DNA of 64,000 nt from Actinoallomurus iriomotensis (GCF_030269445.1 NZ_BSTJ01000011.1:1-64000), one strand, 5' to 3'. Shown: positions 35,097 to 46,700, numbered from the stretch's first letter. The notes: generated by a model not told the origin, from the letters alone. Made by a program: numbers and translations.

Positions 35097-36178
35097 GAGG
35101 TGTCCCCCTCCCGGCCGGGCGGCTCTGCCAGGTCCCGCCCGGACTCGGACCCGGACAGGGCGTTCGCCGGGCTACCCGGCGAACTGCTAGGCCGTTCTTT
35201 CGGGTGGGGGAGGTGGTGCGCGGGGCCGCAGAAGGCTCCTTTCTCATCGGGAGTGGGCCGTTCGGATGTGCCGTCCGAGGGAATGGATCGGCCCCGCACA
35301 CCGGGCTCAGGGTTTTGTCCCCTCGCTGAAGGAAGACCGGAAACAGCGGCGGGAGGGGACAGGCGATGTTCCACATCGCCTGATGCCATCGCGGCGGTCA
35401 ACCGGGCCTCACCGCGCTGACGCGCTTTACGCGCCGCCTCATAGCCGAGGCCGAGTTCGGCCGCAGCCTGCTTGAGGGTCAGGTTCTCCAGCCGGCTGCG
35501 GCCGATCAGCTCGGCCTGCACCGGTGACAGCACGCCCTTGGCGACCGCATCGAACAAGATCAGATCCGGGTGGCCCCACGGCGGAGGCGGGGGCTGAGAC
35601 TCCAGCGGCGGCAACGGCATCACCGGGATGCCCTCGCGGGTGTAGCGGGCTTTGATCCCGGCCCGATACGCCATCCACCGCAGCCGAGTGATCACCCCGG
35701 GACGGTCCAGATCGATCCGGACCAGGCCCTCGAGAAACCCGGCCAGCACGGCCGAGTGAATATCGGTGGCATCGCCGCGGTAACCCTCGGACAACTCGCT
35801 GGCCATCTTCCGCAACGCAGGCATGCCCACCCCGGCCGCGCCGACCACCCACGAGGGGCCCTTCGTGCGGGCGGCGTCGACCAGGTGCCGCCAGGCCGCG
35901 TCCCGGCACGCCCGACCGGTGGCGGGATGACACAGGATCGACCGCAGCTCGTCCAGCCGGATCACCCGGCGCGGCAACCCATGCCCGATCGTCTTGCCAT
36001 CCACGGACAGCGGCTGCGGGCCGGTGGTCAACGCCCGGAAGGACGTGACCACCATCCCCAGCGACGAGGCCGCATCACGGTGGACGCGCCGCCGACGGCG
36101 CGTACGGCGCTGACCACCGGCGCGGGCAGTAGTCGGCGTGGTGGAGGGATCGTGGGGTGTGTGTTCGGTACCGGCCAT
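35093..36178 (-). CDS. Sigma-70-region-4-like regulator heading the conjugation operon, 361 aa
   Basis: ATG at 36178 (MAGTEHTPHD) follows GAAGGGAGCC; the frame extends further upstream without a ribosome site. The basic N-terminus (RRTRRRRRVHRD) is followed by a helical middle (LRSILCHPATGRACRDAAWR). A helix-turn-helix follows, like sigma region 4: SPVQAELIGRSRLENLTLKQ then AAAELGLGYEAARKARQRGE (~215-260). The tail is Pro/Ser-rich. There is no region 2, so it is probably not a full sigma factor. As first gene of the nine-gene conjugation operon it is the likely regulator of transfer. Confidence 0.7.
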   Translation of the reverse strand: MAGTEHTPHDPSTTPTTARAGGQRRTRRRRRVHRDAASSLGMVVTSFRALTTGPQPLSVDGKTIGHGLPRRVIRLDELRSILCHPATGRACRDAAWRHLVDAARTKGPSWVVGAAGVGMPALRKMASELSEGYRGDATDIHSAVLAGFLEGLVRIDLDRPGVITRLRWMAYRAGIKARYTREGIPVMPLPPLESQPPPPPWGHPDLILFDAVAKGVLSPVQAELIGRSRLENLTLKQAAAELGLGYEAARKARQRGEARLTAAMASGDVEHRLSPPAAVSGLPSARGQNPEPGVRGRSIPSDGTSERPTPDEKGAFCGPAHHLPHPKERPSSSPGSPANALSGSESGRDLAEPPGREGDTS

Positions 36179-36598
36179 CACCGGCTCCCTTCGGATCGCG
36201 GACAACTGCGATCCAGACAGCCAGGCCACCTAGGCAGTTCTTAGACACGTCACCGAAGCTGCGTGCCTACCGGCCGCCTGCCCACCATCTGCCCAAGCCA
36301 GAGAAAGCCAGGGACCTGCCTAAGCCCATGACGACCGCCGTCAGCGCGCGCATGCCGTCGTGCCTCCGCGCTGCCCGGGGTGGACATGTACGCATCCACA
36401 ACGCGGCTGCGGTGGCGGAGACCGTGAGTATCGATGTGCCGAGGTGAACATCGCCGTGCAAGCCCTGTTTCTGAATTTGGGCACCAGATGTCGTTCATCC
36501 CCGGCACCGCTTCGCGACCTGCAGGTGGTCAAACGTCGACGGGCTCGGGCGCCGCTCAATCAGTGAGTTCCGATCACATGGTCGGGATACTGGCCACC
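36179..36598. repeat. Promoter/leader region with TGCCTA repeats
   Basis: The 420 bases between the divergent regulator and NUDIX genes hold no gene. They contain the hexamer TGCCTA at 36264 and 36317 on the plus strand and inverted at 36231-36236. The same hexamer recurs in the next intergenic region. The divergent promoters of the conjugation operon and of the NUDIX gene must lie here, so the repeats could be operator or integrase/relaxase sites. Confidence 0.45.
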
Positions 36599-37141
36599 AT
36601 GACGTCGAACTCACGTGAGGTCATGGCACCGGGGTTCGCCCGTATCAAGATCCGCGTCGGCGCGCTCGTCTTCTGTGGCAACGACGTGGCCTTGATACGG
36701 CGGGACCGGCCAGGGTCGACCCACTTCACTCCGCCCGGCGGCAACGTCGAGCACGGCGAAGACCTGCTGACCGCGTTGCGGCGTGAGCTGGCCGAGGAAC
36801 TCGACCTCGCTCACCCCCAGGCCAACGCGCCGGAGTTGCTGTGGGTGATCGACCAGATGGTCTCCCGCCCTGGAGCCACTCCGCCGCCGCGAAAGCTGCA
36901 CCTCATCTACCGACTCCACATCACCCCCGATGTCCGCGAGGCACTGGCCACCGAGGAATACGACGAGGTTCCCGGCGGGCATGAGATCGGCCTCATCGAC
37001 TGGATCGACTACCGCACAACCGCCGAACTGCCGATCTTCCCACCCATCGGACCGGCACTGGCCGCGCTTCCCAACCCACTCGCCGCGGTCACCGATGCGG
37101 CCCTGCCCGCCGTCACTGACGACAACTACGTATGGGTGTGA
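36599..37141 (+). CDS. NUDIX hydrolase, 180 aa
   Basis: ATG at 36599 (MTSNSREVMAPGFARIKIRV) or 36578; neither has a strong ribosome site. The NUDIX box is complete: GGNVEHGEDLLTALRRELAE followed by ELDL, with G, E, RE and EE in place. RPGSTHFTPPGG precedes it, as in enzymes acting on nucleotide derivatives. The C-terminal part (EVPGGHEIGLIDWIDY) is typical of DUF4743-free, stand-alone NUDIX enzymes. It is the only plus-strand gene between the conjugation operon and the methyltransferase. Role in the element is unknown; removal of damaged or modified nucleotides is possible. Confidence 0.85.
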   Translation: MTSNSREVMAPGFARIKIRVGALVFCGNDVALIRRDRPGSTHFTPPGGNVEHGEDLLTALRRELAEELDLAHPQANAPELLWVIDQMVSRPGATPPPRKLHLIYRLHITPDVREALATEEYDEVPGGHEIGLIDWIDYRTTAELPIFPPIGPALAALPNPLAAVTDAALPAVTDDNYVWV

Positions 37142-38131
37142 CCGTTTCAGCAGGCAGCGCGAGACAGATGGCAAGCCGTCCCGTAGACCGTCGGCAAGGT
37201 GGTGTCCGAACTCGTAAATGTCGTTTTGCGGACCAATCGGGTGGTGTGCGATGCCGGGGGTTGCCCCCGATTGCCTACACCGCCGTCGGCTTGCCCGCCA
37301 CTGGACATCGGCGTGCCCCAGGTGGACGAGCACGTGACTGCTGCGGCGCCCAAGCGGACATGAGCGTGCCTGAGGTGGACTACGACGACGAAGACTTGCC
37401 TAACACCTGTGTTCGCTTGCTTGCAGATGGACATCGCCACCTCCCCAGGCAGCCGATTGGTTGCTTAAGCAAGTGCCTAGCACTCCACCTGTAGATCGTG
37501 ATCTTCACGTCGCCGGCCGTCGGCGGAGAGCCAGTCGCCTCAGACGGCGGGGCAGAGGCACTGCCAAGTGTTGGCGTTGAAGTATGCAGCGGCAGCGTCG
37601 ATGAAGCGGTCGTGGCGGCCTGGGCGGCGTCCTGCGCTGCGGTGAGCTCCTCGATGCTCGTGGCGGCATCGATCAGCTGCCAAGCCGCCGGGCTCAGCAA
37701 GGACACTGTCTTCGCGACCAAGCCAGAACTGGCCCGCACGATGATCGAGCGGTTCCTGAATGCCGGACACCACGTCGGCTGGGTCACCGGGGACGAGGTC
37801 TACGGCGGCAACCCGAAACTGCGGCACAAGCCGGGGGCTGGGATTGCAGGAGCCTGCGGATCAGCCAAGTCGGCGGCCCGGAGCCATCCTCGGCACCTGT
37901 AGCTTCAGGCCTGACCGCGAGACGGAAAACAGCGCCGCCTCCTTGCCCGTCGGATTGGGCCGCGTGCCTAACGTGTGCTCACCGGTGCGCCGATCGTGTG
38001 CCTATGTGCGTCTTGGGCGTACGTAACGGGTGCCGATCGTGTGCCCACGGGCGTGCCTAAGAAACGCCTAGCCAGGCAGGTTCCCTGGGAACGTGCCGTA
38101 TGCGAGGGGTGGACGTGCAGAAGCACTCACC
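37142..38131. repeat. Repeat-rich non-coding region upstream of the methyltransferase
   Basis: About 990 bases without an intact gene. Three repeat types are visible. A ~26-bp imperfect direct repeat occurs at 37303-37328 and 37356-37381 (ends GGACAT and AGGTGGAC). TGCCTA occurs at 37397, 37474, 37965, 37999 and 38054. CCGATCGTGTGCC occurs at 37989-38001 and 38032-38044. Part of the interior (37709-37828) is a transposase remnant. This could be an origin of transfer, a regulatory region or the arm of the integrase attachment site. Confidence 0.5.
37709..37828 (+). pseudogene. IS701-family transposase fragment
   Basis: Forty codons read FATKPELARTMIERFLNAGH then WVTGDEVYGGNPKLRH. This is the block around the second catalytic Asp (GDEVYG) of IS701-family DDE transposases, where relatives have FATKPxLAxxMI...AGxPxxWVxGDEVYGxxPxLR. 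No matching sequence continues on either side, so it is a short relic. Confidence 0.7.
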
Positions 38132-39199
<1,068 letters not shown>

Positions 39200-39563
39200 T
39201 CCGGCAGCAGACCTGCGCTTCCGACCAGGCTGGTAATCACACCACCCGCCCCGCTCGCTGTGGTTTCAGTGGCCGGACGCCTCTGCAGGACGACCCTCGA
39301 GCGGCGGGCGGACCACGTGCCTTGGCGTTCAATCTTCTGCTGATCGGTTGCCGCATCCGGTGGTGTCCGCGTCCGTTGCGGTACGGGGCAATGGCGGGCG
39401 GGCCTGGGGTGCCGTACCAGCGGATCCGCCTTGATCCCGCCGCCGGAGGTGTGGCTCGATCCCACCGGTCAGCGCCACGCCCGGCGTTCCTATCGTCTGT
39501 CACGACCGCCGCTATCGAGCGACTTCGGAGTCACCGAAGCGGTGGGTCTGGCGGGAGGGGGAG

Positions 39564-39833
39564 ATGAAGGCGGGTTTGTCGCTGGCCGAGATACAGCGGC
39601 TGCCCGCCGTGGTGGACCTGGTCACCGCGGGACAGGCGCTCGGCCTGGGCCGCACCAAGACCTACGCCCTCGCCCGGACCGGCGACTTCCCCTGCCGGCT
39701 GCTCCGGGTCGGCAGGAGCTATCTGGTGCCCACCGCCGAGCTGCTGTCCCTGCTGGGTCTCCCGCCCGCGGGTGCGCCGCGCGAGCCCGACGACCGGCCG
39801 GACACCAGCGCGGGACCGGCCGCGAAGGAGTGA
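39564..39833 (+). CDS. xis: Excisionase / helix-turn-helix DNA-binding protein, 89 aa
   Basis: ATG at 39564 after GGGAGGGGGAG. A MerR/Xis-type helix-turn-helix: LPAVVDLVTAGQALGLGRTK then TYALARTGDFPCRLLRVG, closing with YLVPTAELLSLLGL. This is the standard short excisionase of actinobacterial integrative elements. It stops 4 bases before the integrase start. It is expected to bend the att site and direct excision. Confidence 0.85.
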   Translation: MKAGLSLAEIQRLPAVVDLVTAGQALGLGRTKTYALARTGDFPCRLLRVGRSYLVPTAELLSLLGLPPAGAPREPDDRPDTSAGPAAKE

Positions 39834-39837
39834 AGCG

Positions 39838-41415
39838 ATGGCGAAGGGACGAACCTTCAAACGCTGCGGCTGCCGCACCACCGACGGGAGACGGCTCGGC
39901 GGGAACTGCCCCAGACTCAAACGTCGCAACGGCTGGAATCCCCACCACGGGACCTGGCACTACCAACTCGAACTCCCACCCACCAGCGATGGGAAACGGC
40001 GGGCACCGCTACGCCGGGGCGGCTTCACCGACCAAACAGCCGCACAAGCCGAGATGGACGCTGCTCGTGAGCTGCTGGCCCTCGCTGGAGACGACAAGAC
40101 GCTGGCCGTGCGGGTCGCCGACATCCTCACCACCACGGTCAAGGACACCGGCAACCTCCCGCAAACGAGCGAGGTGCGGCGTCGGGTCCGTACCGGCCAA
40201 GAACTCGACCAGCAGCGCACCGTCGCGGACTGGTTGAAGACCTGGCTGGCCGGCAAGCAACAACTACGCGACAGCAGCACCGCTGCCTACGCCTCCCACA
40301 TCCGCCTGTACTTCGACCCCGTCATCGGGCACATCCGGCTGGACCGGCTGCAGGTCACCCACATCATGGAAGTGTTCGAAGCGATCGACGAACTCAACGA
40401 CACCATCGAAACCGCCCGACAGACCGGCGACCCGGCGATCCGCGCCAAGGTCAAAGGACGACGCCCGGTAGGCCCGGCGACCAAACACCGGATTCGCGCC
40501 ACCTTGCGCTCGGCGCTTAACACCGCGATCAAACAACGTCTGATCGACTTCAACCCCGCCGCCGTCATCGAGTTGCCCCCGGCCAAACGTCCCAAAGCAC
40601 TCATCTGGACCGACGAGCGCATCGACGAATGGCGGCAAGCCCGCCAGGCGTATGTGGAGGAGATCCGGCGGCGCAAGCAGATCCTGGCCGCCCGCAGCCC
40701 GCACGGCGCCAAGCTCGGCACCGCCGTCACCGCACTGGACTCCTACATCGGCACCCCTAGGCCATCTCCGGTGATGGTGTGGACACCGAAGCAGACCCAG
40801 CGGTTCCTCGATCGCGCCGAACACCACCGGCTGTACGCGCTGTACCACCTCGTCGCGTTCCGCGGCCTGCGCCGTGGCGAAGCATGCGGCCTGCGCCGGC
40901 CCGAACTGGACCTGATGAACCAGGTCGCGACGGTGCGGTGGCAGATCGTCCAGATCGGCGCCACCACCACACAAGGCCCTCCCAAATCCGACGCCGGAGA
41001 CCGCCAGATCGCCCTGGACCGCCGTACCGTCAACGTCCTGCTCGTCCACCAGGCACGGCAGGACAACGAACGCCTTACCGCCGGCGACGTCTGGGAGGAG
41101 ACCGGGTTCGTCTTCACCACACCGACTGGGCAGCCCCTGCACCCGGCCGAGGTGACCGAGCAGTTCCACTGGCTGTGTATGGAAGCCGACCTGCCACCCA
41201 TCCGCCTTCACGACCTGCGCCACGGTGCGGCCACCCTGCTGCTGGCCGCCGGACACGACATGAAAATGATCCAAGAGACTCTCGGCCTGTCCTCCATCAC
41301 CATCGCCGCCGACACCTACACCTCCGTCCTGCCAGACCTGGCCCGCCAAGCCGCCGAAGACGTCGCCGCGATACTCAGACCCGCTCCGCGCGGGCTATCG
41401 GCCGGACGTAGGTGA
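39838..41415 (+). CDS. int: Tyrosine site-specific integrase, 525 aa
   Basis: ATG at 39838, 4 bases after the excisionase stop. The N-terminus has a CGCRTTDG/CPRL zinc-like knob and an arm-binding domain; the SAM-like core-binding domain follows (TVADWLKTWLAGKQQLRDSS to ~160). The catalytic domain carries the first Arg in FRGLRRGEACGL (~343), HDLRHG (~457) and Tyr in AADTYTSV (~493). The usual His of LGH is Leu here (ETLGLSS), as in many actinobacterial integrases. The likely target is a tRNA-Lys gene, judged from the fragment at 51471, but that fragment is 10 kb away. Confidence 0.92.
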   Translation: MAKGRTFKRCGCRTTDGRRLGGNCPRLKRRNGWNPHHGTWHYQLELPPTSDGKRRAPLRRGGFTDQTAAQAEMDAARELLALAGDDKTLAVRVADILTTTVKDTGNLPQTSEVRRRVRTGQELDQQRTVADWLKTWLAGKQQLRDSSTAAYASHIRLYFDPVIGHIRLDRLQVTHIMEVFEAIDELNDTIETARQTGDPAIRAKVKGRRPVGPATKHRIRATLRSALNTAIKQRLIDFNPAAVIELPPAKRPKALIWTDERIDEWRQARQAYVEEIRRRKQILAARSPHGAKLGTAVTALDSYIGTPRPSPVMVWTPKQTQRFLDRAEHHRLYALYHLVAFRGLRRGEACGLRRPELDLMNQVATVRWQIVQIGATTTQGPPKSDAGDRQIALDRRTVNVLLVHQARQDNERLTAGDVWEETGFVFTTPTGQPLHPAEVTEQFHWLCMEADLPPIRLHDLRHGAATLLLAAGHDMKMIQETLGLSSITIAADTYTSVLPDLARQAAEDVAAILRPAPRGLSAGRR

Positions 41416-41570
41416 GGGGGAAGGGGACTGCCACCCCGACCATGAGCATGCCGATCAGCCATCTACCTGCGGTGATGTGAGGTGCGTTCGTCAATACCGC
41501 TGTCTCAGCCATGCGAAAAGCGGCTAGGCCTACAGCGTCCCGGCCAACAAGATCGGCGTTCCCGCCCGCG

Positions 41571-42512
41571 TCAGTCGTGCTGGTTCATCCAACTGAGGAC
41601 GGAGTCGGTGACTCCGGGTTCGTCGAGGAGGGCGCCGCCGTGGGCGGAGGAGCCGGGGATGGTTTGGACGGTGATGCCGCCTGTGGGCATGTCGTGGTTG
41701 ACCTCTTCGGCTGTTTCGAGGTCGGTGGAGTGGATGGCGGGGATGAAGTCGTTTTCGGAGTGGATGAGGTACATGGGGGCGTCGTCGGCGCCGGAGGCCC
41801 GGTTTTTGGCGACCATGTCCTTCCAGGTGTCCCAGCAGGAGGGATGCATGCTGGTGTCGACGTCGGCGGAGTCGGGGTAGCAGCGAGCGAGGACGACGGC
41901 GTTGTCGCGGACCTTGCGTTCGGATGGAGTGCTGTCGTCGTGGTTGCCGTCGTTCCATGCGCGGTAGGGGGAGGCGACGGGGGATAGGGCGACGATGCCT
42001 TTGACGCGGCTGCCGGCTGCGCCGTAGGTGCCGACGACGGTGGCCAGGTGTCCGCCGGCGGAGGAGCCGAGGACGATGACGCGGTCGGGGTCGGTGTCGA
42101 ACGTGGCGGCGTGGTCTTTGACGTAGTCGATGGCGTCGAGGACGTCGGTGCGTTGGGCGGGCCAGCCTGCGTCGAAGTCGAGGCGGTAGTCGACGTTGAA
42201 GGTGGCGTAGCCGTGGTCGGCGAAGTAGCGGGACCAGGTGACCCAGCCGGTGTCTTCGTACCAGTAGCCGCCGTGCAGGATGACGACGGCGGGCTGGTTG
42301 GAGCTGGAGGCGTGCCAGTAGGCGGTGAGTTTCTGCCGTGTGTGGCTGCCGTAGGAGTAGGTCTGCTCGTTGCGTGTCTCCGCGCGTAGCTGCTGTACCT
42401 GTGTGTGCGCGGCCGGCTTGGTGGGGAGCCCCGCTGCGACGTGCGGGGCGATGCTCAGCAGCGTCGCGGTGGTGGCCAGGGCGCTGATGGCGATGCGTAG
42501 GAGTCGACGCAA
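41571..42512 (-). CDS. Secreted alpha/beta hydrolase (esterase-like), 313 aa
   Basis: The best start is TTG at 42512, eight bases after AAGGGG, giving a clean signal peptide (IAISALATTATLLSIAPHVA, cleavage near AAG). The oxyanion motif is HGGYWYED (~80), the nucleophile elbow is LGSSAGGHLA (~155), with Asp in NDFIPA (~255) and His in SSAHGG (~285). These are the motifs of the HSL/carboxylesterase class of alpha/beta hydrolases. It lies beside the integrase, convergent with it, and has a decayed paralogue upstream. It is probably cargo; substrate unknown. Confidence 0.85.
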   Translation of the reverse strand: MRRLLRIAISALATTATLLSIAPHVAAGLPTKPAAHTQVQQLRAETRNEQTYSYGSHTRQKLTAYWHASSSNQPAVVILHGGYWYEDTGWVTWSRYFADHGYATFNVDYRLDFDAGWPAQRTDVLDAIDYVKDHAATFDTDPDRVIVLGSSAGGHLATVVGTYGAAGSRVKGIVALSPVASPYRAWNDGNHDDSTPSERKVRDNAVVLARCYPDSADVDTSMHPSCWDTWKDMVAKNRASGADDAPMYLIHSENDFIPAIHSTDLETAEEVNHDMPTGGITVQTIPGSSAHGGALLDEPGVTDSVLSWMNQHD

Positions 42513-42961
42513 CGGGGTTCCCCTTCTCTGTTGCTGCCGCGTGAGGTCACCTCGGATCGTCACGTGGAGCGCAATACCCGGCAAGGTGATGAAGATCACG
42601 CAAAATGGACAGAAGCGACTATTCGGTCATCAATCTGGCCATAAACGGGCATGCATGGCGGAAGCGTCGACGATGTTCCAGGCTTGGCGCAATGGGCTCT
42701 GGGGCCAGGATCGATCCATGCTGGGCGTGCTCGTCTCACGTCTGTAGTCGGTCGTGAGATCCATTTCGTGGGCCGAGTCGGCGCCTGGATCACGTGACCG
42801 AATATCAAGAAGGTAAATGGAAGGCCATATCTGGACATTGCGGCGGTAAAGGTGTGGTGTTACCGCTTGCTTCGATTCCGGGGGTGCCTGGGGGCGGGTG
42901 CCCGGGGGGCGACCTGGGCGAGGTCGGGGTCGGTGTCGAGGCAGCCTGTGTGGCTTTTGAT

Positions 42962-43295
42962 CTACGCGGCGGCGGTCAGAGCGTCGTCGTGGGGGCTTGG
43001 CCAGGCGACGTCGGTGTGGCAGTAGTAGGTGGCGCCGACCGTGAAGCCGTCGTCGGCGAAGTGACGGGGCGGTTGATGCCTGGTCGGTTTCGCTGCCGAA
43101 ATCGGAGCGGGCCGCCGTGCAGCGGTGGTGCCGTCTGTGGATGCCTGAGTCGTACCGGTAGGCGCTGATCCCCTGACGCGTTCGGGCGCCGTAGGTGTAG
43201 ACGGCCTCGTGCTGGATGGCCGCATTCGAGTTGTGGGCGGCGGCCGCGACCGCAGTTGTGAGGGCGGGTGACGCCAGCCGGGCCTGGTCGACCAT
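42962..43295 (-). pseudogene. Decayed paralogue of the neighbouring alpha/beta hydrolase
   Basis: Two minus-strand frames keep short matches to the intact hydrolase. The first, from about 43295, has AVYTYGARTRQGISAYRYDS, against QTYSYGSHTRQKLTAYWHAS. The second has RHFADDGFTVGATYYCHTDV, against RYFADHGYATFNVDYRLD. Everything between and beyond is lost. This indicates duplication followed by decay. The remaining bases between 42513 and 43764 hold no other supported gene. Confidence 0.55.
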
Positions 43296-43764
43296 CTATG
43301 CAGGTGAACCCTTTTCCGGACCGCCATGTCCACAATCGTCCGGCGTACCGGGAGGTAAGACGCCCAAGGTGATGGCAGACCGCCGCGCTGGTGACAACGT
43401 GGTGCATGTCACACGCGAGAGTCGTGGCTCATAACGGTCTCGTTCTGGGGCGGTTTCTGAGTCGGGCGGGGGTGGCAGGCGGCTGGCGATCGGACCGGGG
43501 CATTCTGTGTCGGTGCAGCTCAAGGGGCCATTTCGAGCTGGCCGGAGCGATCCGTATTAAGGAAAGACGCCTGGGCGGTTTGACTGGTTTACCAAGTCTT
43601 TGACCTTTCTTGGTCATTCTGTTGTTTACGTGGCATGCGGGGATCTTTCCGAGCGGCGCGCGGCGACGTACAACCACGGGGGCAGCCGTTTGGGTGCTTT
43701 TGGGTGTGCCTGTGACGTGGGGACCGTTTAGCCGTGCGTCCGGCCTCGAGCGTGGGAGTGCGGT

Positions 43765-46700
43765 TTGCGCGCCATGATGCGTCTTGGGTTGCGTCCTGCT
43801 CGTATGTGGGTTGGCTCGGCAACGGTCTCGGCGTTGCTGATGGCAGGCTTCGCTTCGCCGGCGGCGGGATCTCCGGACCCGCCCGATACGGGGGGCAGGT
43901 GGGGGCATTCGGCGGTTGGGCATCCGGTGTCTCCGGCCCGGGTGAAGCCGGCCCCTGAGGACGCTCCGCGGCAGGCGTTGGCCAAGCCGGTGTGGCCGGG
44001 TTCGGGACAGGCGCGCGTGCAGGTCACCTCGGACGCGTTCGCGCAGGCGGGGAAGTTGCCGATCTGGGTGGCGGCGGGCGGTGCGGCTTCGCCACGCAAG
44101 GAGTTCGAGGGCAAGGCCGGTGTGTCGGGGATCAAGTCGGCGCCGGCGGCCAAGGAGGCCAAGCCGGCTGATGTCGCGGCGCCGCCGTCGCAGGTGCAGG
44201 TCGATGAGCTGGATGCCGCCAGGGTCAAGACGCTGGGCGGCGTCGGGATCGCTTTCCAGCTGCGCCGGGTCGATGGGGGAAGCGAGCCGGGCCCGGTGCA
44301 GGTAGCGGTGGACTACTCGGGTTTCGCCCAGGCGTTCGGGGCGAATTTTGCCGATCGCCTCCGGCTGGTGAGATTGCCGGGCTGTTCGCTCGCGCGGCCT
44401 GATGATCCGGCGTGTTCGGCCGTGCCGGTGACGATGCCGGCGACCAACAATCCGGCGACGGGAAAGCTCACCGCGCAGCTCACGGCCGCGCCGCCCGCCG
44501 GGACCACACCGGATACGTCGGCTGCCGCTGGTGATGGTTCAGCGCCAGTGGATTCGGATGCGGTGTTTGTGCTGGCGAGCACGGCTGCGGGTTCGTCGAC
44601 GGGAGATTACCGGGCGACGGATATGCGGCCATCGGGTTCATGGTCGGTGGGGTTGTCGTCAGGGTCGTATAACTACTCCTATTCGATCCCGACGCCCCCG
44701 TCGGTGGGCGGCAGCGCGCCCGATCTGTCGTTCGGCTATGACTCCGGGTCGGTGGACGGTTACACGAACGCCACCAACACGCAGGCCTCGTGGACTGGGC
44801 TGGGCTGGGATCTGTCGCCGGGGTTCATCGAACGTAAGTACCGCGGGTGCGCGGAAGACGTCGATTCGGGGCAGAGTGATCAGGTCTCGTGGGGGGATTC
44901 GTGCTGGGAGTCGCCGTATGCCAATGACGGTGAGGACAACGACAACGCCACCACCCGTGGTCTGGCGACGTTGCAGATCAGTCTGGGCGGGCACACGAGC
45001 CAGCTGATCCGGGAAAGTTCAGGTGTTTACCGGCTGGAGGATGATCCGGGCTGGCGGGTGGAGCACAAGAGCGGCGGCCCGAACGATGACCAGGATGGCG
45101 AGTACTGGGTCGTCTATACCCCGGATGGGACGCAATACCGGTTCGGGTACGGCCAGGACGGCGGCGGGACGGCGACACATTCGAACTGGACCGTGCCGGT
45201 CGTCGGTGATGACGCCGACGAACCCTGCCACGGCGACTACCCGGCCTCATGCCGGCAGACGTGGCGGTGGAACCTGGACCGGGTCGTGGACCGGAACGAG
45301 AACTCCACCTATCTGTACTGGGAAAACGAGACCAATTACTACAAGCGGTACGCCTCTAGCAACTTGCTGTCCTACGATCGCGGCGGCTACCTGTCGCAGG
45401 TCGTCTACGGCACCAATAGCAGCGTCGCCGGCGATCATGTCGCGGCCAAGGTGGTCTTCAACACGGTCAACCGGTGCACCGAACGGATCGATGGGACCGC
45501 GACCACGTGCCCGACGATCGCGAGCTCCAGTTCTTCGTATCCGGATGTGCCGACCGATCTGATTTGCTCCTCCTCGTCGTGTAGTAACTATTCGCCATCG
45601 TTCTTCGCGACGAAGCGTCTGGACTCGGTTGAGACGTTCTTCTGGGACGCTTCAAGCTCGGCATGGGTCAACGACACGCTGTTGAAGCTGTCGTACAAGA
45701 TGCCGAACCCGACCGGGCTGACGGCTTCGGTGTTGTGGCTGGACAAGATCACTGAGGTCGGTGAGGCCGGCGACGATGCCGATGCGATCACGCTTCCGCC
45801 GGTGAACTTCGACTCGGTGTTCTTGACCGGCCGGGTGGACTATGACGAGTCCGCGGGCGTGCCGAAGATGTATCTGCCGCGCATCGCGACCGTCTTCAAC
45901 GGCATGGGCGGCCAGACCAACGTTTCCTACGGGCGTCAAGCACCATGCCCGGCTCCGAGCGACTCCGGCTACAGCAGCTGGCTGAACAGTAAGAACGGGC
46001 ACTGGGACACCAACACCGACGACTGTTACCCCGTCCCATACACCCCTGAAGACGCCAGCCCCGGTATCGGCATCTTCCACAAGTATCTGGTGACCAAGGT
46101 CGACGACGTCGACAACGTCGGCGGGACCACCACCCACAGGACCGTCTATGAGTACGACCTGAGCAGTGGCGCGTGGGCGCACAACCGCGACTACGAAGCC
46201 CCGCAGAACAGCTGGACGTGGAACGAATGGCGCGGGTACGGCGCGGTCCGTGTCACCGAGGGCGCCAGCGCGACACCGACCAGCAAGTCGGTGTCGACCA
46301 CGACGTTCTTCCGCGGAATGAACGACGACGTCCTGGCCGACGGCACCCACAAGACCGCGACCCGCACCGACTTCGACGGCAACGTCTGGGACGACGACCG
46401 GCAGCTGGCCGGTGACACATTGCAGGTCCGGAACTGGAAGATGACCGCCGATGCCTCTGATCCCGACGATCGCACCTTTGTGGAGCTGAACTCCCAGCGC
46501 AATCAGTTCACCTCCGTGCACGCCGTGGACGGGCCGGGCGCACGGAACGCCCAGCTGGTTCGCCAGTCCAAGCAACACTCCCGCACGCGACTCGATGACG
46601 GGACGTTCCGGGAGACCGATACCCGTACTACCTATGACGGCACCTACGGTCTGCCGCTTGTAGAAGCCGATGCAGGCCAGCTCGGGGTGGCGGACAACAC

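Noticed and set aside
41416-41570. Searched for an intact tRNA or attachment core directly after the integrase gene
   Set aside because: No tRNA-like fold or match to the tRNA-Lys fragment is present; the nearest candidate core is at 51471.
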